Assembly (NCBI RefSeq): GCF_900104945.1
Contig: NZ_LT629736.1
Location: 744,001 to 808,000 of the forward strand
Direction of reading: 5' to 3'
DNA: 64,000 bases
From: Halopseudomonas xinjiangensis
Lineage (GTDB): Bacteria; Pseudomonadota; Gammaproteobacteria; Pseudomonadales; Pseudomonadaceae
Both the position numbers and the translations under genes were made by a program. This document shows positions 33,763-40,872 of the stretch, piece by piece. Every line of letters begins with the position of its first letter. Positions within the stretch are counted from its first letter, which is position 1. The notes beneath the pieces are model-generated. The model was not told the origin of the DNA. It did not search any database and saw only the letters and a list, made by a program, of their open reading frames with translations.

Positions 33763-35979
33763 TTACGATTTGTCAGAACTGTACACGTAGTTGTAATAGC
33801 CGTAGTTGGCGTAACTGTAAGCGCCCGCTTTCTTGAGTACGGCGTTGAAAATAGCGCCTTTGAGCTGAATATCATTTTGCTCGAACCGACGCTTCATTAC
33901 TTCGATCTCTTTCGCCCCGTTCACACCGAACCGAGTCACTACCAGGCTGGTTCCAGCGCCGCGGCCTACAATTGCCGCATCGGTTACGGCGAGGATCGGC
34001 GGGGTGTCGATGATCACCAGGTCGTATTGGCTGCTCACGTTTTCCATGAACGCTGTGAAGTTCGGATGCATCAGTAGTTCTGACGGGTTCGGCGGAACCT
34101 GGCCCCGTGGCACGAAGTGCAGATTCTCGATTTCAGTTTGGCGAATTGCTTTTTCGCTGGTGAGCTGTGCGGCTAACAGTTCAGACAGCCCATTGATTGG
34201 CTGAATACGGAACAGCTTGTTGATATAGCCCTTGCGCATGTCTGCGTCGATCAGCAGCACTTTCTGGCCCGCCTGAGCCATGATGACGGCGAGGTTGGCG
34301 GATACGAACGACTTGCCTACAGAAGGACTGGGGCCGGAAATCATCAGGATGTTGTTTTTGGCTTCCAGCCGTGCGAAGTGCAGGCTGGTACGCAGGCTGC
34401 GCAGAGATTCGATGGACAGGTCGGCCGGGTTATTTACGGCTAGCAGGAGCGAGCTGGGGCCCTTGTCGTTGCGATCGCGGGCGCGCTTTTCCAGCACTTC
34501 CTGATCCTTGCTGAAGGGGATGGCAGCATAAACGGGTAGGCCAAGCTGTTCGATGACGTCTGGGTCTTCTACGCCCCGGTTGAGCGCATTGCGAAGCAAC
34601 ACCAATGCAACCCCAACGAAGCCGCCCAGCAGAACTGCTATTGCGGCAATCATTGGCTTTTTCGGGGCTACGGGTTCTTCAAGATTCACGTCCGCGTCGT
34701 CGACTACACGCACGTTGCCCACTGTCCCTGCGCGCAACACATCCAGCTCCTGCGCGCTGTTGAGCATGGCGGTGTACACCTCGGTGGTGACGGTCACGTC
34801 GCGCGTCAGGCGCAGCAGCTCCTGTTGGGTTTGCGGGAGGTTTTCGATCTTGTCAGCCAGTTCGCTGCGTTGGCGCTGCAGCTGAGTGGTCTGTTCGATC
34901 AGTGCCTGGTAGGTGGGGTGCTCGCGGGTGAAGCGGCGCTCCAGTTCGGCGCGCTTGAGGTTCTGTTCGCTGATCAGCGTATCCAGCTCGACGAGCTGGT
35001 CCAGTACCGCCTGAGTTTCGATGGTGATGTTTACCGACTTGTTGCTGGTCTGGTATTCGTTCAGCGCCTGCTCGTAGCGCTCCAGCTCGGTGCGCACCTG
35101 TGGCAGTTGCTGGCGGAGGAATTCCAGGCTCTGTGCGGCTTCGGCGGAGTTGCGCTCGACGTTCTGACGCACATACAGACGGCTGACTTCATCAAGCACG
35201 CGGGTAGCGTAGTCCGGATCTTCGTGCTTCAGGCTCAGGGCGATGATGCCGCTGTCCTTACCGCGCTCGCTGGCACCGAGTTCTTCCTGGTACTGCAGGA
35301 TGGTGTTCAGGCGCCGTTGACGGGTGACTTCGAACTGAGTGCCCGGGTGTGCTACCAGTTGAGCGATCTGTACCTTGAAGCCGTCTTGGTCGATCTGCTG
35401 GCCTACGCTGCCTTCTGCCAGTAGGTTGCCGTCTTCATCGGCAATTTCGAAGCTGGCGTGGTCGATCGCGGTCAGGGTCAGTGGTTCGCCTAGGTAGCGC
35501 GGCGGTACGTCCAGCTGGAACACGTCGATGATTTCACCGCCCCAGGCGTAGCTGCTGAGGCCGAACAGTGGCTGGGCCACGTCCCCAAGGGATTCGGGTT
35601 CGAACCGGCGTGCCGCCCATGCGCCGATGGCGGGAAAGTGCCTGGGCTCGGCGATGATGTCCAGCTTGAGGTTGTGCACCGCCTGGCCGATAACGGCGCG
35701 CGACTTGAGCAGCTCGATCTCGGTCACTGCCTTGGAAGTGGAGCCGAACATGTCGGTCAGTTCGCTCAATCCGCTCAGGCTGCTGCCGGTTTTCTCCTCG
35801 ATCTGGATCAGGGCGCTGGCCTGGTAGATCGGCGTGGCCAGCAGCGCGTAGGCGATGCCGGCGATGGCGAACAGAAAGGTAAAGCCCAGGATGATCCATT
35901 TGCCGTCGAGCAGGGCGCCGAGCAGGGCAAGCAGGTCGATTTCGTTATCGTCCTGGGTTTGGGTCTGGTTCGTTTGCAT
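33763..35979 (-). CDS. wzc: Polysaccharide co-polymerase and tyrosine autokinase
   Basis: 738 residues: N-terminal Wzz domain with a membrane span (WIILGFTFLFAIAGIAYALL), a long periplasmic alpha-helical region (about 190-410), a second membrane span near 430-450, and a cytoplasmic BY-kinase with Walker A (SGPSPSVGKSF), Walker A' (VLLIDADMRKG) and Walker B (YDLVIIDTPP). The C-terminal tyrosine cluster (AYSYANYGYYNYVYSS) is the autophosphorylation tail. It controls chain length and export with Wza; Wzb, encoded upstream, is its phosphatase. A leader of over 300 bases with an ops-like element precedes it. Confidence 0.93.
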   Translation of the reverse strand: MQTNQTQTQDDNEIDLLALLGALLDGKWIILGFTFLFAIAGIAYALLATPIYQASALIQIEEKTGSSLSGLSELTDMFGSTSKAVTEIELLKSRAVIGQAVHNLKLDIIAEPRHFPAIGAWAARRFEPESLGDVAQPLFGLSSYAWGGEIIDVFQLDVPPRYLGEPLTLTAIDHASFEIADEDGNLLAEGSVGQQIDQDGFKVQIAQLVAHPGTQFEVTRQRRLNTILQYQEELGASERGKDSGIIALSLKHEDPDYATRVLDEVSRLYVRQNVERNSAEAAQSLEFLRQQLPQVRTELERYEQALNEYQTSNKSVNITIETQAVLDQLVELDTLISEQNLKRAELERRFTREHPTYQALIEQTTQLQRQRSELADKIENLPQTQQELLRLTRDVTVTTEVYTAMLNSAQELDVLRAGTVGNVRVVDDADVNLEEPVAPKKPMIAAIAVLLGGFVGVALVLLRNALNRGVEDPDVIEQLGLPVYAAIPFSKDQEVLEKRARDRNDKGPSSLLLAVNNPADLSIESLRSLRTSLHFARLEAKNNILMISGPSPSVGKSFVSANLAVIMAQAGQKVLLIDADMRKGYINKLFRIQPINGLSELLAAQLTSEKAIRQTEIENLHFVPRGQVPPNPSELLMHPNFTAFMENVSSQYDLVIIDTPPILAVTDAAIVGRGAGTSLVVTRFGVNGAKEIEVMKRRFEQNDIQLKGAIFNAVLKKAGAYSYANYGYYNYVYSSDKS

Positions 35980-36583
35980 GTGAAACCTTGGCGGATGTAA
36001 GCATTAGCTCGTTGGCCGAGCCTGAAACAAAAAAAGTTTTGAACCTTCCTGGTGGGGGAGGGTCGTATCGCTTGGTCGCCTTCCATCTATTCGTTCGATA
36101 GGGGCGCACCGTTGCCACAAAACGCTCTCAGGCGCCAGCTTGAGAGCTATATCGGCTGATGCTGGCCATGTGCTAGGCGCACGCAGCAGCCGGCGCTGAG
36201 TTCCTACGGAAATCAGTGCGCATCTTGGGCGGGTTTCGGGCTGAATCGGTTTTTTGCAACCGGGTTCCGCTGGTTGCCAATCGGGGGGGATACGGCCTAG
36301 GGCCGGAGGGTTACCTTCCGTTGGACAATGCTACCGCCACAGGATTTACAGTTTCTTCCTGAAGACTTCCATGTATTCGAATTGTCACGCCATCGGTTGT
36401 GGCTTCGTGCTATGCACGAGCCATGCCACGGTGATGGCTTAATACTGGCGCTTATTCTATCCGCAACAGCGCGGGAAAGGTAAGCGCAAATTCCGGGTTA
36501 TCCAAGCGAAAGGCGACCGGCGGCACCCGCGCTCACCATGAGCAGCAAGCGCCATATTGGTGCGTGAACGTTACAGCGAGGCG
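35980..36583. promoter_or_regulatory. Leader/promoter region of the wzc-galE operon (no gene)
   Basis: A 604-base gap between wzb and wzc, both on the minus strand. No credible gene is seen. It holds a JUMPstart/ops-like element at 36328-36352, so a promoter should lie beyond about 36350 and the transcript would have a leader of roughly 350 bases before wzc. Confidence 0.6.
36328..36352 (-). promoter_or_regulatory. JUMPstart/ops-like element (RfaH recruitment site)
   Basis: The minus strand reads ACTGTAAATCCTGT followed by GGCGGTAGCAT. The core GGCGGTAGC (36330-36338) is identical to the ops core recognised by RfaH, and the preceding CTGTAAA-x-CC-x-G also resembles the JUMPstart sequence of O-antigen and capsule operons. 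It is placed ahead of a long polysaccharide operon, and an RfaH gene is at 45228-45734. Confidence 0.72.
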
Positions 36584-37024
36584 TCAGCGTTTGAGGTAGG
36601 GCAGCCAGGCGTTCGCGGCCTTGTCGAGGATCTGGTACACATGGACGAAAGCGTCGCGCTGCTGGCGATAGGGGTCTGGCGTTTCACAGCCATTGAGCCA
36701 GCGGCCGAACAGGAACGTTTTGCCGCGCGCTTCTGGTGTCAGCTCGCAGATCGCCTTGATGTGGCGGGTTTCCATCGTGAGGATCAGATCAGCGTCAAGA
36801 ACCATCTGCCGCGTCAATTGGCGCGCCTGGTGATCATGCAGGCTGATGTCGTGCTCAGCCATGACGGCGGCGGCGGTGGCGTCGACCCCTTTGCCGACCA
36901 GGGCGCCAAGGCCCGCTGAGGTGACCTTGATGTCGTAGCCGTCGAGCTTGTGTTTGAGCAGCGCTTCGGCAGTAGGGCTACGACATATATTCCCTACACA
37001 TACGATCAGTATCGATTTGAACAT
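36584..37024 (-). CDS. wzb: Low-molecular-weight protein-tyrosine phosphatase (Wzb type)
   Basis: 146 residues with the active-site P-loop CVGNICRSP close to the N-terminus and the general-acid loop DPYRQQRDAF near the C-terminus, typical of bacterial LMW phosphatases. In exopolysaccharide loci this enzyme dephosphorylates the tyrosine tail of Wzc to allow assembly cycles. It lies about 600 bases upstream of wzc in the same direction, with the ops-like element between them, so it may be expressed from a separate promoter as well. Confidence 0.9.
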   Translation of the reverse strand: MFKSILIVCVGNICRSPTAEALLKHKLDGYDIKVTSAGLGALVGKGVDATAAAVMAEHDISLHDHQARQLTRQMVLDADLILTMETRHIKAICELTPEARGKTFLFGRWLNGCETPDPYRQQRDAFVHVYQILDKAANAWLPYLKR

Positions 37025-37191
37025 TTGGCTTTCTTAATTTCCGGCGCGGTGGCCACGAAGGTGGAACTGTATGGCGGCGCGGGGTGTGGGGTCAAGGCTG
37101 GGTAATTGACGGTGACAGAGGCGACGCGGGTCGCGAGTCAGCGGCTTGACGGATGCGAGCCGTTCGTCCGGGCCTCTGGCAAGCACGATTC

Positions 37192-37212
37192 ATATACGGG
37201 TGGGGGGTATGC
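37192..37212. promoter_or_regulatory. Candidate DmeR/RcnR-type operator
   Basis: ATATACGGGTGGGGGGTATG: short inverted ends (ATAC ... GTAT) bracket a G-tract, the design of CsoR/RcnR-family operators. It lies 30-50 bases ahead of dmeR, where a repressor would block transcription. Confidence 0.65.
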
Positions 37213-37241
37213 GACGATGCGCTTCTGTATAGGAGTCTCGT

Positions 37242-37517
37242 ATGGGTCACGTAGCATCGAACAAAAGCGCTCTGCTCAAACGGGTGAAGCGCATAGCGGG
37301 GCAGATCCAGGCAGTAGAAAGGGCGTTGGAGACGGACGCCGGCTGCGCGACAACGCTCCATCTGGTTGCTGCAATGCGCGGTGCCCTCAACGGTTTGCTT
37401 GATGAGATCATTCGTGAGCACGCCAAGGAACATGTTGCCCGGCCGGGGCTCAGCGATGAGGAGCGCAGTCAGGGGCTTGCCGATTTGCTGGAAGCCATCG
37501 GCAGGTACTCGCGATGA
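37242..37517 (+). CDS. dmeR: RcnR/DmeR-type metal-sensing repressor (CsoR/RcnR family)
   Basis: 91 residues, all-helical CsoR/RcnR fold. The metal ligand set H3, C35, H60, H64 is present, which is the pattern of nickel/cobalt sensors; FrmR-type formaldehyde sensors have a different set. The gene is coupled by ATGA to a cation diffusion facilitator gene and has a G-tract operator ahead of it. It probably represses dmeF until cobalt or nickel binds. Preceded by AGGAG. Confidence 0.87.
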   Translation: MGHVASNKSALLKRVKRIAGQIQAVERALETDAGCATTLHLVAAMRGALNGLLDEIIREHAKEHVARPGLSDEERSQGLADLLEAIGRYSR

Positions 37518-38449
37518 CGCAGCCGCGCGTTACGCAGAGCGACTCCGTTCGCGATCATGACCACGTGTTCCTCGGGTCGGCCCATGAAGGTAATGCCAGG
37601 CGTACGATGTGGGTCGTCTGGCTGACCGTCGCGGCGATGATTGGTGAAATCACCGCGGGATATATCACCGGGTCGATGGCGCTCCTGGCGGACGGCTTTC
37701 ATATGGCTACCCATGCAGGCGCCTTGGGGATAGCCGCAGCAGCGTATGCGTATGCCATGAGGCACGCGCGCAGTGACCGCTACAGCTTCGGGACCGGCAA
37801 GGTAGGCGACCTGGGCGGGTTTGCCTCGGCACTGATTTTGGGTCTGGTTGCCCTGGGCCTCGGCTTCGAGTCGGTGATGCGGCTCTTGCAGCCGATTACC
37901 GTGCAGTTCGGCGCGGCCATCCTGGTGGCGATACTCGGACTGGTGGTCAATGTGGTCAGCGCGGTGCTGCTCGGGCATGGACACGACCATGATGATCATG
38001 GCCACGCGCATCACCATCACGGCGGGGATAACAACCTCAAGTCAGCCTATTTTCACGTACTGGCCGACGCCTTGACGTCAGTATTGGCGATCGCCGGGCT
38101 GCTCGCTGGTCGCTACCTCGGCTGGGTGTGGATGGACCCGGTGATGGGGATTGTCGGTGCGTTGGTGATCGCGCGCTGGGCGTGGACTCTGATCAGGGTA
38201 ACCTCGGGCGTTTTGCTGGACCGTACTGATCCGCAGGTGGCCGAGGAGATCCGTAAACTGGTCGAGGCGCCGGGCGATGCGACCATCGTCGACCTGCATG
38301 TCTGGCAGGTCGGCCCGGAGGCGCTCGCGGCGATTGTGAGCGTCGTAGCGCATGGGGTGCCGGATGCCGATGAGGTGCGTCGGCGACTCGAGGCGGTCCA
38401 CGAGGTCAGACATCTGACGGTCGAGTTGCGGAACGGTGTTCTCGGCTGA
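37514..38449 (+). CDS. dmeF: Cation diffusion facilitator, DmeF-type Co/Ni (or Zn) efflux
   Basis: 311 residues with six membrane spans, the CDF metal-site segments SMALLADGFHMATHAGALG and FHVLADALTSVLAIAG, and a His-rich cytosolic loop (GHGHDHDDHGHAHHHHGG) between spans 4 and 5, then a C-terminal ferredoxin-like domain. The first metal site uses H-D/H-D pairs as in DmeF-like transporters. It overlaps dmeR by four bases. A proton-driven export of divalent cations from the cytoplasm is expected; cobalt/nickel preference is inferred from the regulator. Confidence 0.88.
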   Translation: MTQPRVTQSDSVRDHDHVFLGSAHEGNARRTMWVVWLTVAAMIGEITAGYITGSMALLADGFHMATHAGALGIAAAAYAYAMRHARSDRYSFGTGKVGDLGGFASALILGLVALGLGFESVMRLLQPITVQFGAAILVAILGLVVNVVSAVLLGHGHDHDDHGHAHHHHGGDNNLKSAYFHVLADALTSVLAIAGLLAGRYLGWVWMDPVMGIVGALVIARWAWTLIRVTSGVLLDRTDPQVAEEIRKLVEAPGDATIVDLHVWQVGPEALAAIVSVVAHGVPDADEVRRRLEAVHEVRHLTVELRNGVLG

Positions 38450-38472
38450 AACCGGCCGGCCTGCGGGGCCGG
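38450..38472. terminator. Hairpin between convergent dmeF and carboxylesterase genes
   Basis: ACCGGCC ... GGCCGGT stem of seven base pairs with a nine-base loop, in a 44-base gap between convergent genes. No good T-run follows on either side, so it is a possible but weak terminator. Confidence 0.45.
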
Positions 38473-38493
38473 TCGGTCTCTGACAGTCAACCG

Positions 38494-40488
38494 TTACGGT
38501 GCTGCGGGCGGAAATGCGGATTCGAGCCCGGTTTCCACGGTCGGGTTTTGCTGGGTCCGCAGGTAGGCATCGCTCTGCGGGGTATAGGCGGGCCAGTTGA
38601 TCGCATCGGTGGACGGGTTGCCGGTACGGGCGAACTCGGCCCACAACGAGCGCATGTCATCGCTGATCTTGTCATCCACCGCGGTGACGCCCGGCAGGTT
38701 TGCGGCGTACTTTTGCGGCGTCGGGCTTTCATGGCCGCTAAGGCCCAGCAGATAGTGGCTGAGGAAGCTGCCGTAGTAATCGAACACGTAAACCAGTTCG
38801 ATACCGTGGTAAGCCTCGGTACCGTTGGCTGCCCAGTTCTCCGGCACATGATCGAACACATAGGCGAACATGTCCGCCTCGTTCGCATCAGCCATCCACG
38901 GCATATACCAGACCAGGCCTTCGCGCAGGTCAGGGTAGTCGCCGCTGTTGGCACCGGCGATGATCGGCACATCGTTGTGCTCGCCGGCCAGATAGGCTTC
39001 CTGGATGCCCATGGTGGAGTAGTAACCGTCGATGGTCGGGTAGGCCTCGAAGCCGATCGCATCCGCCGTGGTGACCAGTTCGGTCCATGGCACCTGTCGC
39101 AGGGCCGCAGCGATGTCCGGTTCGTTGGCCAGGCCCAATGCTTCGATCAGCCGCTGACCTTCAGCTTCGTTCTGCTCAAGCGTCCAGCGCACCGGATAGC
39201 GCCCGCCATGCTCGGGTGTGCCCATGCCGCTCTGGATGATTGCCTTGTGGAACAGGCCGGTGGCCAGGGGCGAGTGCAGCAACGAGAGCGATTTGCCGCC
39301 ACCGCCGGATTCACCAAAAATGGTGACGTTGTCCGGATCCCCACCGAAGGCTTCGATATTGCGCTGTACCCACTGCAGGGCGGCGACCAGGTCGAGCTGA
39401 CCATAGTTGCCGGACGCGTTGCGCTCCGACTCTGCGGTCAAGGCCGGGTGCGATAGATACCCCAACGGCCCGAGACGGTGATTGACCGTTACCACGATCA
39501 CGCCTTCCTTGGGCAGTGAGGTGTTGTTGAACGCCTTGGTGTTGCCGGTCAGGATCGAGAAGCCGCCGCCATGGAACCAGACCATGACCGGGAGCTGCTG
39601 GCCTTCGTAGCCTTCGGGCACGGTGACGTTCAGATACAGGCTGTCTTCGCTCATGCCGCCTTCGCCGAAGGCTTCATAGCCGGGGTTCTGTGCGGACTGG
39701 TTGGCCCAACTCGTGGCCAGGCGTACACCTTCCCACGGCTCTGGGGCCACTGGCGGCTTCCAGCGCAGGTCGCCCAACGGTGCCTTGGCATACGGAATGC
39801 CGTACCAGCTCCAGGCGCCGTCGTCCGCTTCGAAGCCGGCGATGTCACCCTGTTCGATCGTAACTACCTTTTGCGGAGCGAGGGAGCGCGCCAGGTGAGC
39901 CTGCGCCTGGGCTGCCGGGCGCGCTGTGCGGGGCCGCGGGTCGGTGTCAGTGAAAACTGGCGGCTGCGCTGCGTTGAGCTCAACGAGCAGGTCGTTCATG
40001 GCCTGGGTGAATGCATCGCTGTCCGGGTCAAGAGCGTTGGCGTGCTCGGATACGGTCGTGGCGATGGCGTCGGTGATCTGGATGCCATTGTTCAGGTCGC
40101 CATCCTGATCAAGGCTCTGCAGCAGTATCGACAGGTTGGTCACTGCCGGGTCGCTGGCGTCCTGCGCACCGGGCATCAGGTTGATCGGGCTGACCCGATC
40201 GGCGCCTGCCGCCGAGCCCAGCTCCAGTTCACCAATGCTGAAGGTGACGGTTTCGTCGGCGCGGTACTCAAAGCGGCCTTCGGCGTCGGTGACGCCTTCC
40301 TGTGTGGGTGTTTTGTAGCCCAGTCCGGAGACCGGGCTGTCAATGAATATACCGGTTTGGGTAGCGCTGTCGTGATCGTCGTCGTTGTCACTACCGTCCA
40401 GACAGCCTGCCTGGAGAGCCATTGCTGCGGCGAGGCAGGCGAAGGCGAGCGGACGCCGGGCTGTGGAAAAGCGTTGTGAGGAGCGCAT
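38494..40488 (-). CDS. Outer-membrane lipoprotein carboxylesterase/lipase (type B)
   Basis: 664 residues: lipoprotein signal with lipobox LQAGC, an Asp-rich linker (LDGSDNDDDHD), a roughly 170-residue N-terminal region before the esterase, then a carboxylesterase type B domain beginning near VVTIEQGDIAGFE. Key motifs are SEDSLYLNV, the oxyanion HGGG in MVWFHGGGFSI, and the nucleophile elbow GESGGGG. The N-terminal region has a calcium-binding-like look (DQDGDLNNGIQITD). It is probably a surface or periplasm-facing ester hydrolase. A second Asp-rich lipoprotein hydrolase candidate lies upstream. Substrate unknown. Confidence 0.87.
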   Translation of the reverse strand: MRSSQRFSTARRPLAFACLAAAMALQAGCLDGSDNDDDHDSATQTGIFIDSPVSGLGYKTPTQEGVTDAEGRFEYRADETVTFSIGELELGSAAGADRVSPINLMPGAQDASDPAVTNLSILLQSLDQDGDLNNGIQITDAIATTVSEHANALDPDSDAFTQAMNDLLVELNAAQPPVFTDTDPRPRTARPAAQAQAHLARSLAPQKVVTIEQGDIAGFEADDGAWSWYGIPYAKAPLGDLRWKPPVAPEPWEGVRLATSWANQSAQNPGYEAFGEGGMSEDSLYLNVTVPEGYEGQQLPVMVWFHGGGFSILTGNTKAFNNTSLPKEGVIVVTVNHRLGPLGYLSHPALTAESERNASGNYGQLDLVAALQWVQRNIEAFGGDPDNVTIFGESGGGGKSLSLLHSPLATGLFHKAIIQSGMGTPEHGGRYPVRWTLEQNEAEGQRLIEALGLANEPDIAAALRQVPWTELVTTADAIGFEAYPTIDGYYSTMGIQEAYLAGEHNDVPIIAGANSGDYPDLREGLVWYMPWMADANEADMFAYVFDHVPENWAANGTEAYHGIELVYVFDYYGSFLSHYLLGLSGHESPTPQKYAANLPGVTAVDDKISDDMRSLWAEFARTGNPSTDAINWPAYTPQSDAYLRTQQNPTVETGLESAFPPAAP

Positions 40489-40872
40489 GAGAGGTACCTC
40501 ATTGTTGTTGTATTTGTCAGGGTGTTGCCTTTATCAGGATAGGAAAAGGATTTACGTCTCGCTGTGATTCTTCGATGCATATGTGCAACAGACTGATGCA
40601 GTATGTTTATTTGTATCGCTTGGCAGGTGTAGCAGGCGAGTTGTGGGAGCGCGGTCCTCGGCGCGATGGGGGAGTGGGCCGGGCATCGCTATCGCGGCGG
40701 GGACGCCGCTCCTACGGGGTCGCGGATGTCCGTAGTGGGAGGCGCGACTCGCGGCGACTGAGGGTGAGTAGTTTGGTGGTTCGCTATCGCGGCGGGGACG
40801 CCGCTCCTACACGATAAGGGAGGGGTGGGTGGGTGCGGCGGGATGCCCGCCGCACCTGTTCACATTACCGCA
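40489..40872. repeat. Intergenic region with REP cluster (four elements)
   Basis: No gene is seen. Elements: GTGGGAGCGCGGTCCTCGGC plus GCGATGG (40642-40668), ATCGCGGCGGGGACGCCGCT plus CCTAC (40691-40715), a type C variant (40733-40759), and a second copy of the ATCGCGGCGGGGACGCCGCT element (40786-40810). The two type B copies are identical in their core. Confidence 0.78.

Noticed and set aside
36254-36442. Small open frame in the wzb-wzc gap
   Set aside because: No ribosome site or recognisable sequence; it overlaps the ops-like element on the opposite strand.
40689-40810. Spaced identical repeats as a possible CRISPR array
   Set aside because: Only two exact copies, palindromic and matching REP elements found elsewhere; no cas genes.
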